The notes under the pieces are model-generated. The model was not told the DNA's origin. It ran no database searches and saw only the letters and a program-made list of their open reading frames with translations. Below, one piece after another: positions 24,804 through 35,500 of a stretch of DNA of 64,000 bases. Location of the stretch: positions 4,154,001 through 4,218,000 of the forward strand of contig JAHQIY010000003.1 of assembly GCA_019054805.1 (NCBI GenBank), given 5' to 3'. This stretch comes from Brachionus manjavacas. Taxonomy: Eukaryota; Rotifera; Eurotatoria; Ploima; Brachionidae. The translations under genes were made by a program, and so were the position numbers. How positions within the stretch are numbered: the first letter of the stretch is position 1; each line of letters begins with the position of its first letter.

Positions 24804-25639
24804 GAGAATGAAGGCTTCATTTTCCTCTAAGTAAGCTTTTGTCCTAGTTCGTTAGTGTTTTTATTTATCTTATTTAGTGTATTGAAAATCAAAGCCCATT
24901 TAAGTTTACAATATTATCATGCTTTAGAAAAGGAGGATTCATAAAATTATTTAATTGTATTATCATTGAGTGTACTGAAAATTATCAGCTTGAGTTTGAT
25001 AAACTTGGTTCAGTGTTGACAAATAAAATTGTGAATTTTGACAAATATGCCTTTCGATATTAGGATAATTTGGTTCCTTCAGGTGAGGTAAACAGTGATG
25101 ATTTAGCTGCAATTGGAACACTAAATACTAAGCAAAAAAAGCAAAAAAGATAGTAAGAAGATTAAAAAATTTTATCTACAATAAACCAAAAATAATGTTT
25201 TTAATAAAATTTTATTTTAGAAAATTAAAAAAAAAATTTTATTCTGAGCTCATTTTTTAGGATATTGATTCAGAAATTTTTACCAGTTTTTATTTTGGTG
25301 CTATACAATCACACTTATAGGCGAATGATTTGTTTTTAATTCACACAAGCAGAGGATTGAGGGTTCAAAACCAGCTGAGGATGAAATAATCTTCAAAATA
25401 TTTCCGCAATACGGGGCGAGTGTTTAAACCCCTTTCATTAAAAAAATAGTGACCAGTTTCGATTGAATAATAATTGCGGTATAGATGATCAATTCGATGC
25501 AGTAACCTCTGTGTCAGTAATTTTATTTAGTTAAATAAAATTACGCGTAAATTTTTTTTTATTTAAAATAAACGTTATTTTGAGTAATTTGACAAAAAAT
25601 GTATCCATAATTACACGTAATTACTCTTTTTTGAGGAGG
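24804..25639. other. unassigned repeat-rich spacer
   Basis: A plus-strand segment (about 24930-25150) is partly open with ordinary composition (for example ECTENYQLEFDKLGSVLTNK) but ends in stops and matches no family I know. The rest has no coding signal. Confidence 0.35.
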
Positions 25640-27006
25640 ATTATGCTTGATTGTCGATAGTTTTATCTAAATTGAGATGACATAAATTTGAATAATACTA
25701 AAAGCTTTACGCAGCTCTAAGGATAAAGGCATACCAATCATAATTGTAGGTGATTTTAATGTAGATCCTTTTCGTTCAAATAAAACAGACTTTATTCTAA
25801 AAAACTTCCTTTCAGGTTCAGATTTCATTTGACTAGATTCTCTCAACACCCAGTTCAACTCTTATACTTACTCTAAACCTGGGAAAAATTTTACCTACTA
25901 TGCTAACCCAGTCAACCCAAATTTAATGATTCTTTAGAGATTTCATGAGGGAAATTTTTAATGATTCTTTAAAGATATTGGACTCAATTTCATTAAGATA
26001 TCATCAAAGATTCATTGAAAAATCATCTAATAATCATTATATAAAAATTTTTTGTTTTTTTTTCAAATTTTTTGATTGAAGGAATTTTTTAAGATATTTA
26101 TGAACATTTTATAAAGGGTTTTGTATAAAATATTGTTTATTAGTGATTTAGATTCAGGAACTTTTTAATGATAAATTATGGAAAACTTCTTTTTATTCTA
26201 TTTCATTCTAGTAATTTTCTGTTTATTTAATTTAATTTACGCCAATTCTGGCGTCGCAAAAAAATAACAAAAAAAGAGAAAATAAATTTTTTAGGTAACT
26301 GTTAAGTAATTTGTAATTATAAAATTTTGTTTTCAAATACTAATTTTTTGCACGCGTCTATAATTCGAAAAATTTATTTCCGTGCTAAAAATAATGGTGA
26401 GATATATCGATGAAGAATAAATTGCTAAGCAATCGAGTTTTTTAAGGCTAGAAGCCTATTTTGTGAAAATTCTAGATAATCAATTATATTATGATAATTG
26501 TGTACTTAACCAAATAATCATTGATTGAAGTGGTTAATTCTATTATTAGCAAACAAATCAGGCTTTGAAAACAATCGGATATCTAAAAAAATTAAAATAA
26601 ATTAAAAAGCTTTGAAATATAAAATAATTTTTACATGCATAGGTTAAAATTGGCCCATTCTAATCTTTTACCTAACTTTTTTTATCTTCGACGGATAAGG
26701 GTTAGGTAATTGCAAAATTTAGTTGCAAGATTAATAATTTAATCTTAAACGAAGATAGCTATAAGAAAAAAATTTAAAAAATACATTTTATTTAATAACA
26801 TACCGCGTTTAAGTTAAATTAAAAAAAAAATTTAAAATTTAAAAATATCTAATTTAAATTATTTGATTGAATTTTGGATCAACATCAACATTTATCTGAA
26901 AGAGCATATCATAGATAAACAAATAAATAAATAACATAACATTATTTTATCTTCTAAATATAAATAAAGTTAAAAACAAATTTTTTTCTTTTTTTTTTTT
27001 CAAGCG

Positions 27007-27073
27007 AGGGGGGTTTAGACGGACTGCTTGGGAGCTCATTGCTTCCTTTCAGCCCCCGTTCGTGCTTGATCTT
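27007..27073 (+). repeat. dispersed repeat sharing a GACGGACTGC core, copy B
   Basis: Partner of 22744-22797, here inside the foldback element. The shared core is followed by TTTCAGCCCCC. Its presence inside one mobile element suggests a nested short insertion or a module shared by two elements. Confidence 0.45.
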
Positions 27074-27193
27074 TTATTTAAAAAAAAAATAATAAAAGTA
27101 GAATAAATTTTTTTAAAATGTTGATTATGTTTTGAATGAATTTGAAAAAAAGAAGAACTGTAAGCTTTTTTTTAAATTAATTTTGTAACCTAA

Positions 27194-27280
27194 AATTAAT
27201 TTTGTGATCTAAACAAAAAAAACAAAAATAACATAAATTTGGATTTTTTTTTTTTTTTTGTTTAGATCACAAAATTAATT
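27194..27280. repeat. perfect 27-bp inverted repeat inside the foldback element
   Basis: Arms at 27194-27220 and 27254-27280 contain TTTGTGATCTAAACAAAAA and its complement, with a 33-bp loop. Probably the remains of a small hairpin element nested in the larger one. Confidence 0.75.
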
Positions 27281-29200
27281 TTTTTCTGAATAATAATCAG
27301 AAAATTGAATCTAATTATTTTAAAAGGAAAATATCTCTAATAACTTTTTTGCACAAAATTTAGTTGATATTGTAAAGATTTTTTAGGGAAAATTTCCCCA
27401 GTAATTTTTTTGCAAAAATTTTATCTATAAAATGATAAAAAATTTGATGATTTGTAATGATTTTCTGAGGAAAATATCTTCAAAAATTTTTAAGCACAAA
27501 ACTTTGATCTTTTTTTAAGGAAAATTTCGTTAATAATATTTTTCCTCAAAATTTCTTTATAAAATCATTAATTTTTCAATGATTTTATAATGATTCTTTA
27601 AAGAATCATTGATTTTTCATTACTTTTGGGTTGACTGGGTAACCTTGATCATGTCCTAATACTTGATCCAAAAATCAGCCTTATAGACTTTTATTGTAAC
27701 ATAAGCGATGACATCGGGAATCTGAGCAATCATAGGTCTCTTAGATGTAATTATTCATTGCTCTCTAAAGTTCAAATTTTCGAAAAAGAATTTAACTCTA
27801 CGTCCTCAATTAAGCTAAACCTTAATGATCAAAGGATAGTTGATCTTTATACGGATAAAGTCAATCACTATTTAACAAATGGTTATTTAAGGTATATTAA
27901 TTTTGACAAGTCTAGTTTATCTGACCCATAATTACATGTTGACTCATTTTATAAATTTATTTGTATTTCTATCACATTTGCTTCTAATGATGCATTGTCC
28001 TTACAGAATAGTCTCTACTCAAAGAAACATGTTTTTCATAATAAGAGTAAATCATGGTTTTGCAGAGTGATGCTAGAAATTAAATCTAAACTTATTGAGC
28101 TCCGTGACTTGATTAATAAAAACTCTACACCTGTTTTACTGGAGAAAAAAAAGTCTCTAAAAAGGGAATTTAGGCGACTGCAAAGGCAAAAAATTTACTT
28201 AAATCAGGTAAGGGAGCAAAATAAAATTCAAAATTTATTCAACCATAAGAACAAAAATCACTTACCAGAGCTTTATAAAGTTAATAATAACCAATTCGGT
28301 TTTAGAAAGAAAACTTCGTGTAATCATGCATATTTTGTAGTCAAAGAAGCCATACTCAACTATGTTTCTTCTACTTCTAAGGATGAATTTTAGCTTTTGG
28401 ATACTTTAAAAAAAGTACTATGATTAGCCAAAGCTGTAGTCTGTCTAAAAGATAATCTTTCGATTCTAAGTTGAATGTGGTGTGAAGCAAGGTGGAATCT
28501 TATCACCTTTCCTTTTCAATATTTTAAAAACGATTTAATCGAAGAATGCTTCGAAAAGAATCTGGGAGGGATTTTTAATAATCTAAATATTTCAATAATT
28601 ACTTATGCAGATGACATAATTCTTATTAGTCCAGTAGGCAGTCATCTTCAAATCTTCCTTGATATTTGCAGTAACTATGGTCTAAAATGGAGATTAATAA
28701 TGGAATTCAACTCAACCAAATCTAAAATTATTACTTTTGGCCCTAACCTCTTTAACTTTGACTTCTTTTTAAGTGGTAAAAAGCTGAATATAGTTCCTAG
28801 TATAGAATATTTAGGATTTGTTATTAATTCAAATTTAGACTCAAATCCATTTGCAATTGACAAATTTAGGCAGGTTCAGAAATCTTTCTTCTCTGCGTAG
28901 TTTTTGTTAAATAAGATGAGTCATGTTTCCCCTTCTCTGAAAAGCTTCATTTACAAAACATTTTGCCTTTCTCAATTCACATTTGGTCTTGAAAACCTAA
29001 CACTGGACAACAAAACCCTCAAAATTCTTAACATTGATCAAAACAATCATGTTAAACAAATGTTTAACCTAAAATCTAATTGTCACATGTCTGGGATCCT
29101 AAAAGTTCTTAGACTTTTTAAAATTGAGCAACTTTTTCTTTTTTCCAAGATGTCTTTCAAAAAAAATTTGTTTGTTTTAATGTAAAAGATCAGCTGTCAT

Positions 29201-29752
29201 CTATTGTAACAAAAAACTGGGATATTATTTTAAAATATCAAAGTAATTAAATTTTTAACATTTAAAAAAAAAAAGTAATTAAATGTTTAAATAAAAGATC
29301 AATTTATATACAGATATATGTAATTCTAAATGCTACATTAAAAAACAAATAAGATTTGCTTGATAGTTTTTATTGATAGGTCCTATTTTAATAAATCTTC
29401 GAAATCAAAGTTCACGATTATGCTGTTAAAAATCGCGCAAATTCCGTCCAATTTACTATCATGTAAAAAAAAAATTTACTTCATTTCACCAGTATCAATC
29501 ATTTTATTAAAACATATGAAAAAAATTTATTTATAATTTATTAATTTTTAATATGAATTTTTTCAATTTAATAAATAAAATAAATCAATCAATTAAATAA
29601 TCAATAATCATTTCTCTTTCTTTTATTTTTATTATTCTGGCAGTGGAGTTACAGGTAAAACCTTGTTTTTTTTAAAGATGCATGATGAAAATATGCATTT
29701 TCAAAAGAAAGTTTTTTGTATTAATTTTTTTATATTCAAATTTATATTGAAG
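29201..29752. other. AT-rich spacer
   Basis: No coding or structured element seen, except a possible small exon ending at a donor (TTACAG|GTAAAA, about 29658) that could belong to the exon-like segment at 29753. Confidence 0.35.
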
Positions 29753-29916
29753 GAGCGGTCAAAGTCCGATTTGATTTAACAAACAATCAACTTCCAAAGA
29801 TTTGGAAAGAGTTTAAGTCGGCAGTAAAAGGATATGGCCGGACAAATAAAAGTAACATGAAGTTGATGCGAAAGTTTTCTACCCGGGTAAACAAGTTTAG
29901 CAAGTTAAATAGTTAA
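29753..29916 (+). CDS. exon-like segment, unknown protein
   Basis: After an AG acceptor (ATTGAAG), an open frame reads AVKVRFDLTNNQLPKIWKEF, then a basic stretch (SAVKGYGRTNKSNMKLMRKF), ending at a stop at 29914-29916. Codon composition is unlike the surrounding AT-rich noise. It could be the last exon of a small gene or a transposase fragment. I do not recognise it. Confidence 0.35.
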
Positions 29917-30459
29917 ATATTTAAAGAGTAATTTCACCAGTCGGCTGTTCATTTTTAAAATATAAAAGCTAAAGTGAATTAGTTTAAGTGATCTGAATCA
30001 AATGTTTTAGTCATGGTTTGATAAATAAAATTTTATCAATTATAGCAAAGAAAAATTTATGATCGAATTTCAAAATTTCAAGCATGCTCAAAATATTTTA
30101 AATGCGTAATTTCATCATTTGCAAGATAACAGGCGGCTATCGTCTTTTTTCAAATTTAAAAATATACTCTTAGAGCTAAAATAATTCTGAAATCTGCAGT
30201 GCAATCAATTACGCATTTAATAAATTTTTAAAATTTCTTGCTTGAATAATTAATTTTATTTTGCTCCAATTATTTAGTTTTCTCCAATCCTAAAATTAAA
30301 ATGCTTAAATAATTCTTTTATAAGTAATTATATTTTTATAATAAATTGATTTTTTCATCTTATACCGACGGAATAGAATTACTTTTTAAACTACATTTTT
30401 TAGAGGAAAAATTTGTGGAAAAAGAAATTAAAAATTTAATTAGTATAATTATAATTTAA

Positions 30460-30702
30460 TTATATTTTTTTTAAAGGACTTATAAATAATAGTTGAAATT
30501 TTTTTTGTTTGCGATCGAAATATTCTAATGCATTAGAATATTGATTGGTATTAGCCCTTGTCTGAGTCTGATCAGTCCGAGTTCGTAAACATTGCTTTAA
30601 ATAGTCCCATAATCCTTCAATTGGATTAAGTTCACATTGAAATTTTTTAAATAAAATTTTTATTTGGACTTTTTCATAAAATTTTGAAAAAATAAAACCC
30701 AC
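30460..30702 (-). mobile_element. DDE transposase C-terminal fragment
   Basis: Minus-strand reading contains CELNPIEGLWDYLKQCLR TRTDQT, the catalytic-glutamate end of a DDE (Tc1/mariner-like, DDE_3 type) transposase. Only the end of the protein survives. A second relative with the same motif is at 32163-32351 on the other strand. Confidence 0.6.
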
Positions 30703-30794
30703 GATTTTTTCAGAATTTTCTCTTTTTCAGAATTTGTATATCTCATTTGGGGCAGCGGGGTTCCCTGAGACTAGGTACAAAAAAACAAAAAAAA

Positions 30795-31125
30795 ATGGTA
30801 AAATTTCGGCTTTTTGCGAAAAATCTCGAGACTTACTTATTAAATTCAAATCATGTGAACTTGATGATTTTTCAAATGCTGGGAGAGGAGGTCAGTGACT
30901 ACTTAAAATCTTATTTTTTTCTATTTTTTTACTTTAGGAATAAAAAAAATTATCATTTTATGAGTCTTTCCAAAGCTAGAAATTGAAGCTTATGTAGAAA
31001 CTGAAATAAAAAAGAAAGAGTGTACCTTCAATTCTTTAGAATCGGCAAAATTCATCAATCGTAGATATTGTGAATTAGGTGATACCGATTTAGACGAAGA
31101 AAAACTTGTACGTACAGAACAAATG
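30795..31125 (+). CDS. spliced N-terminal gene fragment of unknown function
   Basis: Exons 30795-30890 and 30976-31125 join in phase 0 across an 85-bp GT-AG intron (GAG|GTCAGT ... CCAAAG|CTA). They give 82 residues from ATG 30795, starting MVKFRLFAKNLETYLL and ending LDEEKLVRTEQM at a good donor, ATG|GTAAGA. No unambiguous next exon follows; the DNA after 31130 is poor. This is either a truncated host gene or the first exons of a transposon gene, given the transposase fragments on both sides. No domain recognised. Confidence 0.4.
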
Positions 31126-31129
31126 GTAA

Positions 31130-32023
31130 GATACGATTTAAATTTTCGGGGGATACAAATATAAAAAGAACTCTAGATTTTTTTTTGGAAGAAAAAGAAA
31201 TTATTTTCTAGTAAAGAATTTTTTGCTCTACAAGATGGTATGTGATTTATATGTCTTTTACCGGACTTTTACCCATTTAATAATAATCCAAAAAATAATA
31301 GCAAATATTTATTAAATAAATCAGATTGAAAAAGAAGTGAAAATTTTTATACAGAGAGATGGAGATTGGTAAATTAACTGTTAATTAATTTTTTAAAGAT
31401 ATAATTAATAAATTTAATAATTAAAGAAATTTTACATTTTAAAACAGTTTTCTTCTTTTGCGGAAAAATTAATCAAATAAATTGAAAAATCAAATTTTCA
31501 ACGGAAAAACCCAAAAAAGAGCATAAATCAAGCGACTTTTTCGCATTTTTTTAAATTGGTAATTTTTACGTAAATTAACGTCATTTCACGTTAAAAAACT
31601 TTATTTATCGTCAATTATCGTAATTTTACAAAAGTCATTCTACTAATTTGAATAAAATAATGATTCATTTGCTTTTATTCATAATTCGATTCAAGCCTTG
31701 GTAAAATAAATAACAAGATAATTATATTTAAAAAATAATAAAAATATTACAACCGGAAATTCAATCATTAATTATTTTGAAAAAAAAATAAAGTCAAGAT
31801 TCTAAAATTACAATAAAATAATGTGAAATAAATGCACCGCTATTTAATATAAATATTAAATAAAAGTATTATTTGAATTTAAAAAACTATTATTAAAAAA
31901 GTGACAGGTTTAAAAAATAAATCAAGGTGATTATTAACAAATTTGTATATTAATATTCTAATGATATTTTTTTTCTAAATTTTACTAAAAACTTATCTAA
32001 GTATAAATAAAATTTAGTGAAAA
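31130..32023. other. AT-rich spacer between transposase fragments
   Basis: No gene seen. A repeated TTACG/ACGTAA theme (about 31555-31630) is present. The interval may be the interior or edge of a decayed DNA transposon. Confidence 0.35.
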
Positions 32024-32351
32024 ATGCTTAAAAAATCAATATATAAACAATCTCGTGTTAGTAACTTTGGAGTTTTCGGCCAAAAAAAATTAATTGAAGA
32101 GGAAGAAGATGAAGATGACCATATGGAAATAGACGTTGAACTCGATATAAATAATAATTACCATGATTTTTTTACTTCATCCGAATCTGAAGAATCCTAT
32201 AGAAGGTCTTTGGTGTTATTTAAAACAGCATATTAGAGCAAGAACAAATCAGACATTTCCAAGAATGATGGAGCTTTTAGCCGAAGCAAAAGAAAAGTAT
32301 TTGAGTTCTGAGCTTTCAAAAAAATTAATAGACGATTTTGGCGGTGTTTAG
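32024..32351 (+). mobile_element. internally deleted DDE transposase
   Basis: An N-terminal part (MLKKSIYKQSRVSNFGVFGQ, then an acidic run EEEEDEDD) runs to about 32195. It is followed directly, in another frame, by the C-terminal catalytic end NPIEGLWCYLKQHIRARTNQ and LSKKLIDDFGGV. The middle of the protein, including the first two catalytic acidic residues, is missing, and the join shifts the frame. Such internally deleted copies are typical non-autonomous derivatives. Confidence 0.6.
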
Positions 32352-32593
32352 TAGGTTACAATAGTGGTGCGATATATTCAAGTTTTATCTTTGAGATTTT
32401 GAGTCTTAAAGAACAACAACTTTTTAAAGGGTTTGCTATTTTTGGAACCCAGGGTGTTAAAATTTTTATTTTTTTGGGGTTTTTGAGGGCGTAGATTACG
32501 AATTTTGAGTCAAAAATGTGAAATTCAGATAGCACTAAAGTTTTGAATTTCCTGAACTTTAAAATTTTTAAAGAATTAATTTTAAAATAAATT

Positions 32594-35500
32594 TTATTTG
32601 AATCTAGTTAATTTTAATTTTTCACAATATCTATTGCATTCATGTTCATCCCTGAACGCATTTATAGCCTTTAATCCAAGGTCCGATGAACCAAAACGAT
32701 CAGCAATACAGCTATAGATAACAGGCTCAGTTAATAAAATTTTATCTTTAACAAAAATTGTCCTGAAATCTTTTAAGATCAAATGTTTATTAGATAATTC
32801 GAACGAAAAATGTGTCAGACAATCCAGCTCTTTTTTAAAATTTTCTATATCTTGATTCAGTGAAATTTTAGATTCCTTTAGGTCTAATGACATTTTTATA
32901 GCTCCGATAAAAAAATTTTTGAATTTTATTTGAACAATTTCTGGGACTTTAAAAAGGTCAGTGCAACGCTGGTTAAAAACGCGAACAATAAATCTAGCTG
33001 TTAAATGAATATCTAAATTTTGATTCAAAATTTCCTGGCTTTGGTAGATTTCTGTCCAAAAAAAATGCTTTTTTCCACTCCATGTATTTACTAAACAATT
33101 TATCAGATACAGGTTATGTGAAATGTTCAAAACACCTTGAGATGTTTTAATCCAATTGTTGAACTCATTTTTCATTGAAACTGGTCCCAAAAGAGAACTT
33201 TTTTCAAAGATAATCACAAAACAGCGATCAAGCTCCCCAATCATGGATGATAAATTAAAGATATCTTCAGGATTTTTTTTCTTTTCGAGATATTCCTTGA
33301 CATTATCTAAAGAATTGAGTCTAGATCTTTTTAAAAGTGAAATTCTGCTAACGTGTCTTAAATTTCTTGATTTTAAAATTGTATCGGACATTAAACTGTA
33401 GCTAATTACTGCAGAAGAATTAAAAAAAAAATAAATTTCCCTAAAATCTAGCAACTGCTTGATTTGGTCTTCATGAAAGATAAATTTATGAAAACTTTCT
33501 TTATATTCTAGATCTAGATAGCAAGTCAAGTTCATAACTACACAAATAGAATCTTCCCGCCAATTTAAATTCAAAATCTCTTGACGTAATTGCATTATGT
33601 CGACATTAGACTGATGAATTTCTTCACCATCAAAATTGATCATTTTAAAAATCTTTTTGGAATAGTTGTAAAATGCTAGCGCATGGCGGCATATTGATGC
33701 ATCAAGCTTCTCAAATACTCTTAAAAATTCGAAATTGGTCGAATCGTGACAATGGAACAAAAAAAATATATCAACATTTTTTGAATCAATCGTCTTTTTC
33801 AAATATTCAAAAATTTCTTCCTTGAGCATATCATTTATTTTGGCAGCTAAAAAAAAAGTATTAATTTCAAAATATCTAATGACAAAATGAATGAGTTTTA
33901 CTAAGAATGCAACCAAAATTAAAGACCATATAAATTTATTTTCAATTACATCAATGTCATCTATTTTTTTCAGATGATGAGGGTAGATTCGTGGCCGTTC
34001 ACTACATGTTGGTCTTGTTTCCTATGGTTCATATTAGGTGACCAGTGAATTAATATAATTTTTAGCTTTGTATTCAAAACAAAAAAAGCAAAAGAATTTT
34101 TTTTTGAAAACCAACTGAGTCTTTTCGGATACATTTGAAGCTTCTGGAAAGATTTAACTTTTTTTAAAATGTTACATCTTTACAAAAAAGTTCCTTTGAC
34201 CCTTTTGACGTAAAAAGTGTCATAGGGACCCCTGTTTCGATCGTACAACAGTCAAGCAAATCAACAACCGAAGATTGATCAAAAACCACTCAACCGTGAC
34301 GGATCAGAATTTTTTTTTCTTTTTTTAGTAAGTCAAACCTTTGTATTACTGACACCTTGAAAAAATGAATAGAATATTAAGAAAGCACAAAGAAGCTCAT
34401 AGAAAAAAGTATTGCCATTAAAATACACACCACTAGTAAATAAAATGTCTAAAATTTAAAAACAAAACAGGGTTAAGGTTCTTAATTTTCAAATCCATGA
34501 TCAGATCAATTTTCGACTACAGTTATGTGATTTACCGACTCACCCAGTTTCAAATACAAGGCTTAAAAAAATACAGAAAAAAATTTCTAGACACAAAAAA
34601 TTCTTTCCACACAAGACATCAATCTTACACATACATTAAAGTCTAAAGATTGAAACGAATGAATGAACTTTTTTAAATTACTGTAAAAAACAAAAGACTC
34701 GAAAATTTCCTATCAGAAAATTAACAAGGTAATCTTTTATCAAAAAAGCATACTGAACCAAGAAGTTAAAGAGATACAATTAGTTTAAAAGAAGCAAATT
34801 GAAAAAAAAGAAACGATCTACGTAATTTATTTTTAAAAAAGACGTAGATTTTGGTGTCTATATAGATTTTTTATTTACTATGGAAAATTTTTTGTTGCAA
34901 AATACCTAAACTAAACAATTAACAATTGACTAATGTTTTAAAAAATATTTTATTTATTGTCAATATTTTAAAATTTAATTTAAAATTAAATCAAAATTTT
35001 CCTTTTTCTAAATCCATTTACATGCAGTTTTTTTAATAACGAAATTCGATAAAATGTATGGTCTAAACCCAGTCCTGCTTATACCAAGGTTTAATTGAAT
35101 TGGTAATTTGACCAGCTGGTCACTTAAGATTCTTCCCGAATCTTGTTTTATATATTTATTAAGAACCAAAAAATTTAGTGCAAAATACTCAAAATTTCAA
35201 AAAAGAATCTTCATTGGTTTTATTTTGGCTAATGCTAAAAATGGGATCAGGTATATTAAACTCGACAAAAATAAAAATAGAAAATAGAAACTTTATCTTC
35301 ACTAAAATTTGAAATATATGGCTTAGCATCCTTTGAAGAGTCATGCGGAAAAGATGTGATCAGATGTTAATATATATGGTGATCAGTAATGTTCACAAAA
35401 TCGGCATGATACCACTAATCACATATGGACATCTGGTGAAATCTTTTCTGCATGGCTTTTCATTTAACACTTTCCTTATTTAAAGGTAACATTATGATCA

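Larger units (their letters stand above)
25907..27639. mobile_element. 1.73-kb foldback/MITE-like element inserted in the LINE
   Basis: Ends are CCCAGTCAACCCAAA and the exact inverse TTTGGGTTGACTGGG, flanked on both sides by TAA (25904-25906, 27640-27642). Removing the element and one TAA restores the LINE reading YYAN|LDHV, which fixes the boundaries exactly. A 3-bp TAA duplication suits PIF/Harbinger-type elements. Subterminal DNA is full of AATGATTCTTTA(A)AG/AATCATT repeats in both orientations. No transposase frame is seen, so it is non-autonomous. Confidence 0.8.
25640..29200 (+). mobile_element. non-LTR retrotransposon (LINE) remnant with endonuclease and RT, split by another element
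   Basis: The endonuclease end is visible at 25700-25906 (IIIVGDFNVDP, the GDFN motif of APE-type endonucleases, then KNFTYYA). After a 1.7 kb insertion it resumes at 27640 with NLDHVLILDPK and NHRSLRC. The RT region follows: NQFGFRKKTSCNHA near 28290, YADDI catalytic motif near 28605, FNSTKSKIITFGPN near 28710, and a C-terminal SLKSFIYKTFCLSQFTFG near 28940. Several in-frame stops and frame changes mark an old dead copy. The order EN-RT fits the CR1/jockey group. Confidence 0.85.

Noticed and set aside
27007-27073. tRNA or tRNA-derived head at the GACGGACTGC repeat
   Set aside because: No convincing A and B boxes or cloverleaf could be drawn.
33156-33401. Plus-strand 81-codon frame opposite the pseudokinase
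   Set aside because: Antisense to a continuous domain-bearing frame; composition is a by-product.
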